Of a stretch of 64,000 bases of DNA, positions 22,509-33,685 are shown one piece after another; position 1 is the first letter of the stretch; the number at the start of each line of letters is the position of its first letter. This DNA is from Litsea cubeba (lineage: Eukaryota > Streptophyta > Magnoliopsida > Laurales > Lauraceae), in contig CM022948.1 of assembly GCA_012931725.1 (NCBI GenBank), positions 17,225,098-17,289,097 of the forward strand, read 5' to 3'. The notes beneath the pieces were generated by a model, which did no database searches, had not been told where the DNA came from, and saw only the letters and a program-made list of their open reading frames with translations. The position numbers and the translations under genes were made by a program.

Positions 22509-23520
22509 ATGGCTCGAAGAACCAGAAAGGGAAAGGAACCACTTACACTGTCGACACAGCTGCCGATGGTCCCCCGCCGGGAAAGGTCAGGAGCAAGATT
22601 CGGTCCAGCAAGCGTCCAACAGTAGGATACTCGATCGGGTTCATCCTCTAAGGATTCGACCTCGACTCTACCTTCCAAAAGGCGCACCCTGAAGGACAAC
22701 AGAAGCAACCGAGCTCATGGCGAAAGCTCGGGTAACAACCACGACTTCAGAGAGCGGCTTGATCAACGCATAGAGCAAGCAGTACGACAGAACATGGAGA
22801 TGGCCGGTTTCGCTCGAGTTCGGCTGAACTCTGACGATTTCGGCACATCCCCCTTCTCTCCAGAGATCAGAAACTTCCCCCTTCCTGAAGATTTCAGCGT
22901 CCCGAGGTTCGTCGTTTACGATGGGACCTCGGACCCAGCAGCGCACCTCCTGCACTTCACTCAGGATGTCGGTGTGGGGCGATGCAGGCCACCTGAACTG
23001 CAGAGTCTTCTCTTCCAGCCTCGGGGACCTCCCCCTAAAGTGGTTCTGCGCACTCCCCCAAGGATCGATCAAAAGTTGGCAGCAGCTCCAGAGTTCCTTC
23101 ATGACGAAGTTCCAAGCTCACAGGGTCATCCCCAGGTCAGCCGCCGACCTGATGGCCCTCAGAATGAAGCAGACCGAGAACGTCACGCAGTTCGCCAAAA
23201 GGTTCTAGACTGTCTACAGCCAGATCGAGAATGCCTCAGATACAATAGCAGTCATGTCTTTCCAACAAGCCCTCCTACCAGGCAACGAGCTTCGGAGGGA
23301 CTTGATCATGCATCCCATGGTCACTATGGCGGCACTGATGACCAGGGTAAACCGGTTCGTCAGGCAAGAAGCAGACGAAGCCCGAGCTCAGGAGCATTTC
23401 AACCTTTACGAAAGCGACCAGACAGCCTCCATCTCGGCGGATGTCTCCAGCTCGGCGAAAGCCTCCAGCTCGATAGCAGCCCCCAGCTCAGCAGAAGTCT
23501 CCTCCAGCTCAGGAGGCAGC
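22509..23520 (+). pseudogene. gag: gag of the TR-GAG element (one frameshift, one nonsense)
   Basis: The likely start is ATG 22509 (MARRTRKGKE). The retrotransposon gag domain is spread over frames: SVPRFVVYDGTSDPAAHLLH (22794 frame), then after a frameshift near 22965 LNCRVFSSSLGDLPLKWFC, FQAHRVIP and ENVTQFAKRF. A tryptophan codon in the conserved FWTVYSQIE block has become a stop at 23206-23208. Downstream reading continues in the same frame with MSFQQALLPGNEL and ends in a Ser/Ala-rich tail. The capsid-like core matches the gag at 34450-34960 closely. No zinc knuckle is seen. Confidence 0.88.
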
Positions 23521-23558
23521 TAGATGTCTCCTGTCATCACTTAACTTCGACCGCCCGT

Positions 23559-23775
23559 CAGCTTCGATCGTACGACCCTCTACCGTCATTTTGGCGGCAC
23601 GGTCCTCTACTGTCAGCTTCGATGGTGCCGTCAGCTTCGAATAACACCGGCACGACCCTCTACTGTCGGCTTCGATCGTACGACCCTCTACCGTCATTTC
23701 GACGGCAAGGTCCTCTTCTGTCAGCCTTGATCGCACGGTCCTCTACCTCCTTCAGTCATCCAAAGCCACCGAGCT
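23559..23775 (+). repeat. 108-bp direct repeat
   Basis: GCTTCGATCGTACGACCCTC occurs at 23561 and 23669, each followed by similar sequence. It lies just 3' of gag. Confidence 0.8.
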
Positions 23776-23869
23776 CACCCTGGGGTCGTTTTATACACTC
23801 AGGCGTGACTCGCGTTCGGCAACAGGGCCACCAAGTCCTAGGGCAGATATACCCAGGCTTCTTGGCCTC

Positions 23870-24245
23870 CAAACGACCTCATGCTGGTCCATCCAAGTGC
23901 TGGTTTCCGCCTCACGCTGGTTTCGGCCTCATGCTGGTCTCGATCGCATTTGATGACCTCATGCTGGTCCGTCCATGTGCTGGTTTCCGCCTCACGCTAG
24001 TTTCGGCCTCATGCTGGTCTCGACCGCATTTGACGACCTCATGCTGGTCCGTCCACGTGCTGGTTTCCCCCTCACGCTGGTTTCGGCCTCATGCTGGTCT
24101 CGACCACATTTAACGACCTCATGTTGGTCCGTCCACGTGCTGGTTTCCGCCTCATGCTAGTTTCGGCCTCATGCTGGTCTCAACCGCATTTCACGACCTC
24201 ATGTTGGTGTCACCCTCGTGCTCACAACGTGCTTCACGCAGGTTC
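23870..24245 (+). repeat. Tandem repeat of about 80 bp, 4-5 copies
   Basis: The unit contains GACCTCATGCTGGTCCGTCC, then GTGCTGGTTTCCGCCTC and GGTCTCGACCGCATTT. Copies start near 23875, 23956, 24035 and 24115. Each has internal half-repeats around CTGGT. Confidence 0.88.
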
Positions 24246-24338
24246 GACCTCATGTTGGTCTCGGCCAGCGCCAAAGAGACTGCTCTGGCATACCGTCTAG
24301 GCTTTCCCATCTCGGCCAGCGCCAAAGGGACTGACTTA

Positions 24339-24620
24339 GGGTTCATACACCCAGTTGCTCCTAAAACTCTGGGTTCATACACCCTGGGACTGACTTCGGG
24401 TTCATACACCCAGTCTTCCCTAAATTTTGGGTTCACGCACCCATGGACCGACGTAGGGTTCATACACCCAGTTGCTCCTAAAACTCTGGGTTCATACACC
24501 CTGGGACTGACCTCGGGTTCATACACCCAGTCTTCCCTAAACTTTGGGTTCACGCACCCAGGGACTGACTTAGGGTTCATACACCCAGTCGCTCCTAAAA
24601 CTTCGGGTCCATGCACCTAG
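24339..24620 (+). repeat. 117-bp tandem repeat, about 2.4 copies
   Basis: GGGTTCATACACCCAG recurs at 24339, 24456 and 24573. Each unit also has internal copies of GGGTTCATACACCC, a near-palindrome. Confidence 0.88.
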
Positions 24621-25006
24621 GCTTCTCAAAAGGACTGCTCTGGCGTACCATCCAGCCTCCTCCACCTCGACCAAAGAGACTGCTCCACGTCTCCACCTCA
24701 GCCAACAGCTCAACTAGAATGCCGAAGAGACTGTTCCATATCACCTCCTCGGCCTCATGCTGATCTCGGCCACACTCATTCTCGGTGACAACATAAGAAT
24801 CGCGGCCAGTGAGAGTACCTCTGGTTACGGGCGAGCTGGTCATCTCTCGGTTTTTGACAACAGTGCCAACAAGACTACGATGGCGTCAGGCTACTAACCA
24901 GGCATGCCCCAGCTCGCGATTGGTGACGAACCAGACACTGAAGACTACCAATCTCAACAACTCCTCCCTTCTTGGCTCCCGACCTTAAAGAGTACTCTCA
25001 GAGCTT

Positions 25007-25019
25007 AGAAGCTGGGGGG
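25007..25019 (+). promoter_or_regulatory. Polypurine tract
   Basis: AGAAGCTGGGGGG lies 4 bases before the TGTGTGGGG start of the 3' LTR, where plus-strand priming is expected. Confidence 0.75.
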
Positions 25020-25023
25020 CTAT

Positions 25024-25882
25024 TGTGTGGGGATATTCCCGAACTCATCAGAGTCCCGGCCAAGATGCTCCATCTCAGGCCCCCTCACCCGCAAGTCCAT
25101 CCCGGCAGGCTCGGTCTCGTGCTCCCGCCTTGGTCTCGGATGAGAGCTCCACGCCTCCTGTGCACAACTCTTCCACTTCGGCAGTGCACGCCCATCAATG
25201 CCAGACTGCTACGCTTCGGCAGACTCCACTTCGGCCAAAGCATCCCACTTCGGCTAAGTACTCCACCTCGGCGCCTTTGCCGGATCTCTCTCTAGCCAAG
25301 TCAAGGTCGTTCTCGACCTCAACTCCCCAACCTCGGCAACACATCACAATGCCAGAGCTAGCCGAGGCAGGGGCTAACAGCTATCCTCCCATGGACGCTC
25401 AAGCATGCTATGGCACGTGCGACAAGACAAGGGCACCACCCATAGTCCCTGACAAATCGTCGTCCACAACTCCCAAGGCGCCATGATAAGGCTCGATGGG
25501 ACTGCAATTAAAGAAAAGTAGGCTACGATGGGACTGCGCCTCCTTAGTATCTGACAGAGTGGGCTATGAAAAGACAGTCAACCACCCCCTTGTCTCCTCT
25601 CTTCCTCTATATAAACACAAGAACAATCCACAAGCAAAAGAGGCCAACAACAACACCACACTGCTGGTATCATCTTCTTCCCCAAAAATCTCCTCCTACT
25701 GTTCAGTTCTTAAACTGACTTAGGCATCGGAGAGCCCTGCGCTGCCCAAGCCAGGGTCCTCTGACCTACTATTCTTCTTCCTTTTCTCAGGTTTCAGGCA
25801 CAGGCATCGGTGTTCCTAATCTCTTTGGATAAGTCCGTGCAGGCACACCCCTCTTCTTGTAGTTACATTTTTTGCACTAGCA
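25024..25882 (+). repeat. 3' LTR of the TR-GAG element
   Basis: It has the same start as the 5' LTR and ends TTTGCACTAGCA, directly before GCCTT. It carries a 19-bp insertion near 25236 (an extra CCACTTCGGC-type unit). The conserved module is at 25714-25766, again 106 bp after TATATAAA. Confidence 0.93.
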
Positions 25883-25887
25883 GCCTT

Positions 25888-26235
25888 CAACATGTTCTCA
25901 CTCAATGACTACCAAATCAAAGTTTGGTATTAGTAAGAAAAAGGTTCTCATGGTCACTAGACATCCAATCACACTCTCCCAACACATGTTTACTATGACA
26001 CTAAAGAACCTACCGGCTATTCAGAGGCTTCCAAACATAAGAGTGGTGACAAGCCATGTTTGTCGAATTCTCAGCCCTGCAGAGATAGGGCACTTGGACC
26101 ATAGTTCCGTTTTCTCCTTCCAAAAACATCATTGGGTGCAAGTGGGTGTTCAAATTGAAACATAATACAGATAATTCTATAGCAAGAGACAAGGCCGGAT
26201 TCATTGCCAATGGTTTTTATCGAAAGCAGGGTATA
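25888..26235 (+). pseudogene. Copia reverse transcriptase N-terminal fragment
   Basis: It is a degenerate reading with stops. The frame near 26088 gives GTWTIVPFSPSKNIIGCKWV followed by FKLKHNTDNSIARDKAGFIA, the start of Copia RT (usual form GTWxLVPxPxGKxxVGCKWVFK). Upstream QHVLT and SKFGI resemble the preceding HxMxTRSKxGI block. It continues the Copia fragment at 21300-21612; the TR-GAG element is inserted between them. Confidence 0.72.
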
Positions 26236-26708
26236 TATAGACTACAATGAACAGAGTTTACTTTGTGTATGTTGGTTGATAATCTACACAGTTCAAAATG
26301 CAATCACCCTAGTAATTTAAATCCTAGAAAAGTCATGGTTAAATGAGCAACCACCCTGGTAATTCATTTCCATCACCCAATCTCTTTAGTAATCCTTGGG
26401 TGGAGCTCATTTAACCACAAATTCTTATGTATTATATACATAACTTTATCCTTATTTTGAACTTGAGTTATTCAAACCATTTCACTTACAGGAACGATGA
26501 TGGAGTCTTAGTTGAAAGGGCTATATGGGATGGTTCGACAAGTTTTATGATCGATTCAATTTGCCCAATCTGATAAAGTCACTAAATTGATGGGGAATTC
26601 TTTAGTCGTATATTTTAGTCAGGTCATGAAACATATTCAAGTTGGGCATTGACGATACTTGGAATTCAGGTATCTTAAGTAAAGAAATTTGAATATCATT
26701 ACGTTGTT
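26236..26708. other. Probable Copia remnant, not resolved
   Basis: It is AT-rich with many stops. FLGIQVS-like reading near 26665 hints at the RT palm region of Copia, but it is too decayed to annotate firmly. Confidence 0.3.
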
Positions 26709-27098
26709 TGTTACAATCCTAAGTCGTTATAAGATTTAATTTGACATGTTCCATTAGTCCTGGGGCTTTTAGCATATTGGTTAAGTCTACAACATTTGGT
26801 ATCAGAGCCAACCTCCACGTCTCGAGTTCGAGTCACGAAAAGGGCTACCTAGAGTAGAGTGAGAGTCGTCATAAAACATAAAAAAAAGAGCAACCTACCG
26901 CCAGAGTGAGAGCAGCCGCAAAAAAGGTTACTTGGAGCAGGGTATGAGCGGTCCCAAGAGAGGGAAAGGGCAACCTGCCGCTGAGGACGTTGACTGCGGA
27001 AGCGTGGTGATCTGTTACTGTCCTAACTTGTAATAAGATTTAATTTGATGCGTTCCATCGGTCCTGGGGCCTTTGACATACTGGTTAAGTCCATAACA
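26709..27098 (+). mobile_element. Complete TRIM (miniature LTR retrotransposon), 390 bp
   Basis: Two 86-bp terminal direct repeats (26709-26794 and 27013-27098) begin TGTTAC and end AACA. They are flanked by perfect TTGTT duplications (26704-26708 and 27099-27103). The sequence TGGTATCAGAGCC, the initiator-Met tRNA primer-binding site, starts three bases after the 5' repeat. The interior of about 218 bp has no ORF and ends in a purine-rich stretch. It could be mistaken for a SINE because the repeat ends in a box-A-like GGTTAAGTC. Confidence 0.92.
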
Positions 27099-27103
27099 TT
27101 GTT

Positions 27104-28640
27104 TCAAAGAATCAAGTTAGGCCTACATGTTGTTGTGCGGACCAGCCAAAAGGGACATGCATCTTACAGCCTAATCTTCACACTTCAAAAAGATTTTCGT
27201 TTCACAAGGCAAGAACTTACAACACATGATTTTGTACACAATAGAGAGAGGGAGAGCGGTCCGTAGAGAGGAAGATGATGGGGAATAGAGCATAGAACAA
27301 TTGAGAGAGTGTGTACCTGGCAGATGGAGATGATCAACAAGAGTGATGATCAATGAGAAGAGACAATGGCAAGGGAGACTCCTTCGTGAGACTTTCGTGA
27401 GAGAAACGAACAAAGACGAGATTTTGCGAATCGTAAATCCAACCCTTTTGATTTCATCTTTTATACATAGCACATCCCATCCTTGGATTTGCAAGATCAG
27501 ACGAGGTTGGGGTTTTCGAACTCCAAAATCAGCTAGAGTAATGATCTTGTGAAGTCAAAATGTTAGGGAATTAAGCTGCCCAAATGTGGATCTTGCCAAA
27601 TCCTATGAAAATCAGGATTTTTCACCCCGATGACCTTGTTTCCAAACTACCCTTAAAGATTGCTCTACATGAGAGAGATAGGAACACTCAGTTGATTATC
27701 TGATAGATCTAAGAGCATTCACTGTGAGTTCGTATGATTTATCTCGCACCGAAACACACAACGTTCTTGGCAAGTCAAAAAGGCTAAATTGAGGGGAGCC
27801 AATGCGGTCAATCAAAAGAGTCATTTTTCATGTAAATTATTATAAGATATTAATAAATAGATTAAATATTTATAAAATTCTAAATATGTACTAATTCACC
27901 TGCATTCATGATAATTAGTAAAAATTAGTAACTTTAAATATTCATGCAAAAATGAAAAAGAAATGTTTTTTCATATAGGTTTAGTCTTACCTATGTTTGA
28001 CAAGGTCTTGTTCTTAATTAGATGACTCGGCCAAGTCACAGTTAACTCTGACAAGTTTTTCATTACCCATTTTCACTTTTGGATTTGGTTCCGCTGAAGT
28101 GGATTCAATAAAAAAATATGGATCTCGATCCATATAGTTTCAAATCTACAAACTCCGACCTCAAATAGCAGGATATTCTAAATGCACTCACGTAATTTGA
28201 TGAGCACACCTACATTCTGAGTTAACCACACAAAAAATATAAATGATCTCTTTTTGCTGAGCCCACCTACAGTAATTCCCAAATTGCCTCCTTCTCCTCT
28301 TTCTCCTATTCTCCTCTTTTTCTCAAAAACGAAAGCCGTGTTCTCCTCTTCTTCATCTTCTTTTTTCTTCGGAAAAGGAAGCTCCTCCAACATTTTTCTT
28401 CTCCCCCCAAAGGTAAACTCATCATCTTCAAGTTCTTCCTTTTTTGTTCTTCTTCAATTCTTAGCTTCGTAAAAAAAATCCCAACTAAATAAGTATTTTT
28501 CTAGGAAAATAAGTTGTAATCTATGCAAATGGAATGGTAGGTGGGTTGCAATTGGGAGGGAAACACCATTTAATGGAAGGGATGGGAGAGAGGAGAAAAG
28601 AAATCCCGAACGGAGTGAAACCAAAAAAAAAATTTATTCG
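27104..28640. other. Unassigned AT-rich DNA
   Basis: There are short ORFs only, none recognisable. CT-rich tracts at 28280-28470 with runs of TCTTC resemble a plant 5' leader or promoter region and may belong to the plant-mobile-domain gene that starts at 28975. Confidence 0.35.
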
Positions 28641-28974
28641 CATTATGCACAAAAACGCAAAGCTGTGCACATAAAAACGTGAAGGACGACTCCAAGTCGT
28701 GCAAAAAACTTTTGCACGGTGTATGAAAATTGTGCATGGCGTTTCACAACCGTGCATATGTGACATGCATGGCTCATGAAAATTGTGCACGTCTCATATG
28801 CACGGCTAACAAAAACCGTACAGTTTCAGAGATGAAAGTCCCTGATTTTTCTTGCAGATATGTGCACTATCCTATACAGCCAAGCATAGTTAAGTTTGTA
28901 ATCAATGAGGTTGTTTACTTATGTTCTAATCCGAATGATGTATATATTTCAAGGATTGAAACAAATTAGCGAAC

Positions 28975-30957
28975 ATGCCGCCAAGACAAGTTCGTCGTGG
29001 TAGTTCTCCGAAGTCAGGCCGTGGAGGCATTGTTAGTAGTCCATCGACCTCGCGGGGTCGAAGTGGTGTTGCAAGTTCATCAGCTTCGCATGGACGAGGT
29101 CATGTTGCGAGCTCATCCACCTTAGATCGTCATCGTCCAACGGCGTCAGACTGGAGAAGCAAGGCGCAACAGGATCCACTTCCGGATTCGATAGAGGAGT
29201 CAGAGGAGGATTTAGCCTCTCAGGAGGTTACAGATGATGAGATGACTAATGAGGAGGCACAGTCGGTCATTTCAGAGGAGAGAGTGGCTTAGGGTCGTCA
29301 GGTAGGTTCTATTTCGGGCGGTCCAGAGGATCTATCTATCCTTGTCAGTTTTAGGACGCACATAGTTATGTCGATATGGACAGGGGAGGTATGACATTCA
29401 TTATGACAACGTCTTAACTATTCGTTTCTCTTATCAAAATTGTTAAAATCCAATTTTAATATGTTTTCTTACAATGTGTAGGATCGTGATCCTCTTAAGT
29501 GCATAAATCATGTGCCTAAGTTGAGATCGTGGTATCTACCGCAGCCTAGGGGAACATAATCATGTTCTTGGACTTTATGCAATTGTAGAGGAGTCCGGCT
29601 AGGCACCATTGAGGCACTAATCTTACCGCTATATTGACCGGGCTCTGGTATTGGCATTTGTAGAGAGATGGTAGCCCGAGACGAACACTTTTGACCTACC
29701 ATTTGGTGAAATGATAGTCACATTAGATTGACGTCAGTGCTATTCTTGGCATTCTAGTTATGGGTACACATGTCCATGCACCGACTCATCTATGTATTAC
29801 TGATCAGATATCATTACTGGAGCGTGGATTAGGGGTTGCTAGAGGCTTTGCCAATGCAGAGTTGTACTTGGCCCGCGATGGTGTGGTGAGAATGAAATGG
29901 ATCAAATAGATGTGCAGCAATGTGACTCCTCAATCGTCTACATGGCTAATAGAATGTGCTGCTAGGGGCTACCTATTGTGTTTGTTAGGTCGCACACTCT
30001 TCATTGAAAATTTTGCGACGAGAGTCTCCATCTTCTACCTAGAGTTATTGACGGACTTAGGACAAATTAGACATCATGCATGGGGGGTTGCTGCATTGGC
30101 GTATCTATGTCGCCAGTTGGACTTTGCTGCAAGGATAGGTGTCCGACAGATTGCCAAATATCTCACGCTGCTACAGGTATCTTATGTCGTGTATATATAT
30201 AACACTTTTGGTATATTACAGATTTAGTAATTCATATATTTGGCGTATATAGGCCTGGGTGTACGAGCACTTCCCCTTTAATATCCCCTTCGCACAAATT
30301 GGATATACTCCGGACAACCCAATTGCATGCAGATGGTACTCTCCCCGCAGTTCGGGCAAGACCATGGAGAGTATATAGTTGATGCATGAGAGGCTGGACA
30401 GTCTCCATTCGAGTGAGGTGAATAGACACACATATTTAAGTTACTATTATATAGAAGCCATGTATATATATTAATATATTGGTTCATTTTTTCCTCACAG
30501 GTAGCTTGGGACCCCTATGCTAGTTAGTGTCAGGGCTCATCATCCATTCCATCAGATTTCATTCTTTTGTGGATGGTTGATATCGATGGATGTCATAGAA
30601 CCCCATCATCCACAAAGGGTTCATCGTCAGTATGGACACAAGCAGAGCATCCCACCTCCACCTTATGCCCTTGTTCGTGCATCTCGGGGAGCATCTACTG
30701 CTAAGTATATGGTCTCCTACCAATTCCTATACCAGTTCTGGATTATGTGGGGTAACCATATTTTATCTCTAGAGCACCGCGAGGGTCGAGTGATGCATGC
30801 ATGCAATTGTGCCCTATATTACCTTAAGTGGTTTCGGAGGATTTCACATTTACGGGTCCAAAATGCAGAGCATCATTCACATTATGACCTCCACCAGGGT
30901 GCTAGTGATCCTACTTCCACGACGATGAGATTAGTTAATTTGTTCCATAAAAATTAA
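28975..30957 (+). pseudogene. Plant mobile domain (PMD, PF10536-type) gene, broken, four exons
   Basis: Exon 1 (28975-29388) encodes a Ser/Arg/Gly-rich N-terminus, then after a stop at 29290 GPEDLSILVSFRTHIVMSIW. Exon 2 (29482-30176) has DPLKCINHVPKLRSWYLP and, further on, VTPQSSTWLIECAARGYLLC and HAWGVAALAYLCRQLD. Exon 3 (30253-30417) has AWVYEHFPF. Exon 4 starts at 30501 and includes IEPHHPQRVHRQYGHKQSIP. Introns have GT...AG ends (29389, 30177 and 30418 donors). This block order matches the aminotransferase-like plant mobile domain found in MAIN-type proteins and in Mutator-like and Gypsy elements. Several frameshifts and stops mark it as a pseudogene. No catalytic role is known for the domain. 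Confidence 0.8.
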
Positions 30958-31489
30958 AATTGATGGTATTTGCATGCTTTCCCCGTTTGCTAAATTTGTA
31001 TCTCTGACGGATGATATAGGTCCACTGAGCTGTGAACCATCTTCGTGCCAATATTGCACGACCTGGACAGCCAGTTGACATGTATTACCAAGCGTTACAA
31101 ACTACACTTGAAATTCTAGTGGACTTGCCGGTTACATACAGGCGTCGTTTACATGGACCGCAATCGTGTTTTGTCGGTGTGAGATGTATTTTTTTGTGGT
31201 TGACAGATGCGTTGTGTATGTATTTTTTGTGGATGATCTGTATTGTAGATGCACTTGTTACAGAGTTTTGGATTTCGGATGTACTATTTTATGGATTGTG
31301 AATGTACCTTTTTATCAGTCTTTATGGATTGTGGTTGTTTCCTTCAGTTCTTTTTGTATGCATGTTGATCAAGGTGATATTATATCTTAAATTTTGCTTC
31401 AAATAACATTACAGTAAGAAGGCTACGACAATATGATAAAAGAAAGTTTGCATTGGCATTGGATCAACAAAGTCAATCGCAGATGGTAT

Positions 31490-31726
31490 CTATGCCAATT
31501 TGTATCCCGATTGAGTCCGACGGACACTTAACTTCTCCTTCTTCTTTGTGATCACCAAACTGTTTAACTTTGGTAAAACACTTTCTATGATGGAGAGTGC
31601 ATATTCAAAAGCAGATGGATCTAGACGCGTAGCAGTATTCGACTTCTTATTCCTCGATGTCGATTGACCCCGAGTATTCAACTTGACATCCGGCTCAAGA
31701 AGATAAGTGGATGAAGGATTTGCCAC
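31490..31726 (-). pseudogene. C-terminal linker of a FAR1/MULE transposase (fragment)
   Basis: Minus-strand residues YLLEPDVKLNTRGQSTSRNK and RLDPSAFEYALS match the 'EP...TRGRP...RDPSxFEY' stretch that follows the SWIM region in some FAR1/MULE transposases. It lies directly downstream of the N-terminal fragment at 31775-32366, so the DDE core and SWIM domain are deleted. Confidence 0.6.
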
Positions 31727-31774
31727 TTCTTTCAGTTTTCTTAATATCTGTATTTTACCAAGTTGATCACTCTC

Positions 31775-32366
31775 CTAAAATTTCTTTGCAATCAACTCGA
31801 ACTCTGCAGTGGTGGTCAACTCAACATTGTAGATACTCTTCATTATAGTGGTGTCGTTCATGTACCTCTGCTTCAATGTGTGAAGAATGTTCCTCGGCTT
31901 CACTAAACTCTTGGACATATCAACCGAAACACTTAATTCTTTTTTGGAAAGCCTCCTAGCATATGAGTGCCGCTCAATATGATCTGTATTCGGATGATTG
32001 TGCACCCCACAAACCACTGTTACCATCCAATCATCATCAGTTCATAACTTTCTGCCTTTCAAAGCAAAAGGGCAACTACACTTCTTCGTTCCCATTGACT
32101 TATTCGGATATTTCTTCTCAAAGACCTTCGAAGAACCCTTGTAAGTGCCGCTTCTCTCAAAAGAAAATACAATTCTCGGTTTCCTACCATCTACACCAGC
32201 ATCTCACGTTTTGATTAGAATTATTAAGCCATGTTTATTTACAACATCCAGTGTCCATTGGATAAGGGCTTCTCGGCTTCTGAATATAGTGTCGGTGGTG
32301 AAGACATTAGTAAAATCCAATAAGCATTCACTCACACCTGTAGAATCAATCTCCTACAAAAAATAA
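31775..32366 (-). pseudogene. FAR1-type DNA-binding N-terminus of a MULE transposase
   Basis: Minus-strand reading gives NVFTTDTIFRSREALIQW, then after one stop RKPRIVFSFERSGTYKGSSK, TKKCSCPFALKGRKL, a second stop, and VVCGVHNHPNTDHIERHSYA and MSKSLVKPRNILHTLKQR. The C...C...H.H zinc ligands (KKCSCPF, HNH) of the WRKY-GCM1-like FAR1 domain are present. This is the domain that binds the transposon ends. The catalytic core is missing. No start or intact frame remains. Confidence 0.82.
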
Positions 32367-32439
32367 AAAAATAAAAAAATTTCAATATGGGATAGTCATG
32401 CTAAACTGCCCAACATCATACTGTTTAGCTAAACTTGGC

Positions 32440-32580
32440 CGAAATATATGGTATTGCACGAAAATATAGAGCCGTACAATACATATATGCGCGGTCAAGT
32501 ATGGCCGTGCATTATAATATTGTATGGCTTAAGATGGCCGAACACTACATGTGATGTACGGTTGTGCAATTCCGTGCAGG
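32440..32580. repeat. Cluster of degenerate CCGTGCA words
   Basis: Short irregular repeats such as GAGCCGTACA, GGCCGTGCA and TTCCGTGCAGG are spaced about 20-35 bp. The same type of cluster lies at 28650-28830 in the other flank. Confidence 0.5.
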
Positions 32581-32933
32581 ATGAGAATGGGAAAACAAAA
32601 TGAATAATGTGTCAAAAAAAACGATACATTCTGTTCATAGATGGTCATATGAGGGATGACTTTTCCAAAATACAATGTGGTGCCTAAAATTAAAGGTGTG
32701 GTAGCTTATATGGGAAATGGAGAGATGGGTCGGGAGATGAGTTCTTCCTGAAACTAATAGTAGGAGCTTTATAGTGATGAGAAGACGAAGAATACTTATA
32801 GTGATGGAGGGAAAGAAGTGCAGAAGAGGACTCTATTATTGCCAGGTGCATCAAGCATTTTAGAGAGGAAGAAAAAGAAATGTGTGTGGGGATGTCTACC
32901 AAAGTACTAGGATTATATTAATCTCGATGTTAG
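32581..32933. other. Flank between MULE relic and Tat-like element
   Basis: No recognisable gene is present. A purine-rich stretch on the plus strand (32700-32890) is CT-rich on the minus strand and could be the promoter/leader of the minus-strand FAR1-type gene. Confidence 0.35.
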
Positions 32934-33684
32934 TGTCGGCTAATCACGCCTTGACCTCGGCAAACGTTACCAAGGCGCTATCCGAGACCGAGACCTTTTC
33001 TGGTCGCAGACGCCCCTGACCCCGGCACCGAATCCTCACTTCGGTCACCCGACCTCGGCACAAAGTCTTCACCCCGACCACGCAGCTCAGCACCAGAGCC
33101 AGACTGCTAGCCGAGATGGACGCTGACGGCTGTATTTTCACGGATATCCAGCTGAGTTTGACAAAGCCATCTTGGCCGCCCCTCACCCCTGACAGAGCGG
33201 CGTCCAGCGGCTACGTCCCATCAGGGTATGGCTCTAGGCCAAGCCCGATGGGACTAGGCACAAAAGTAAGACAGGGTAAGGCCCGATTAGACCAACATTT
33301 AATGCATAATGGGCTGACTGGACTGCTATTTAATGTATAATGGCCTGACGTGACAACACCCCTGGGAGTGCTAAGACGTCATCATGAGTCCCACCATGCA
33401 ACACTAGCTTCCTCCTCTATAAATAGAAGAATAATCTCCATCCCAGGTACGCACAATCACAACCTGAGAGCTGTTACTCTGTCTCTCTTCTCCCTCATCT
33501 CCATCCTACTGCTTAGTTCCCATACTGACTTAGGCATCGAAAAGCCTTGTGCTGCCCACAGCCAGGGTCCTCTGACTTTTTCATCTTCTCCCCTTTCAGG
33601 TTTCCATGCCACTTTCCATCTTCAAAGGAGCATCGAGCTCGCCATAATCCTCATTACAAAGTCCGTAATATTTTTGCACTTACA
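32934..33684 (+). repeat. 5' LTR of the Tat-like element
   Basis: It begins TGTCGGCTAATCACG and ends TTTTTGCACTTACA, directly followed by the primer-binding site. The TATA box (TATAAATA) is at 33418. The conserved 53-nt module at 33524-33576 lies 106 bp downstream. The exact 5' edge is inferred from the TG...CA rule, since no 3' LTR is available. Confidence 0.75.
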
Positions 33685-33685
33685 G

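Larger units (their letters stand above)
21618..25882 (+). mobile_element. Complete non-autonomous LTR retrotransposon with gag only (TR-GAG type)
   Basis: Two LTRs (21618-22457 and 25024-25882) are flanked by perfect GCCTT duplications at 21613-21617 and 25883-25887. A primer-binding site follows the 5' LTR and a G-rich polypurine tract precedes the 3' LTR. The 2.57-kb interior carries a gag relic and three tandem repeat blocks but no protease, RT or integrase. This fits the TR-GAG class of plant elements, which rely on a partner for pol. The gag is close to that of the Tat-like element at 32934. The LTRs differ by a few percent by eye, so the insertion is not very recent. Confidence 0.93.
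28641..32580. mobile_element. Relic of a MULE-like transposon carrying PMD and FAR1-type genes
   Basis: A plant-mobile-domain gene on the plus strand and a FAR1/MULE-transposase-type fragment on the minus strand converge at about 31.4 kb. Both flanks carry clusters of CCGTGCA/GTGCAC words (28650-28830 and 32440-32580), as if they were subterminal regions of one element. I could not define terminal inverted repeats or a 9-bp duplication, so the outer limits are approximate. Confidence 0.5.

Noticed and set aside
22794..24113. 439-codon plus-strand ORF as a single protein
   Set aside because: Only its first 50 or so residues match gag. After the frameshift near 22965 it is a shadow frame running through gag and tandem repeats.
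24171..24620. Repeat protein ORFs on both strands
   Set aside because: They are translations of the 117-bp tandem repeat, with no independent coding evidence.
26760..26840. tRNA gene or SINE (box A/B-like words)
   Set aside because: The paired 86-bp direct repeats, 5-bp duplications and primer-binding site show a TRIM instead. No cloverleaf can be drawn.
28975..30957. Functional protein phosphatase 7-like gene
   Set aside because: Plant PMD proteins are often labelled this way, but no phosphatase domain is present and the frame has several stops and shifts.
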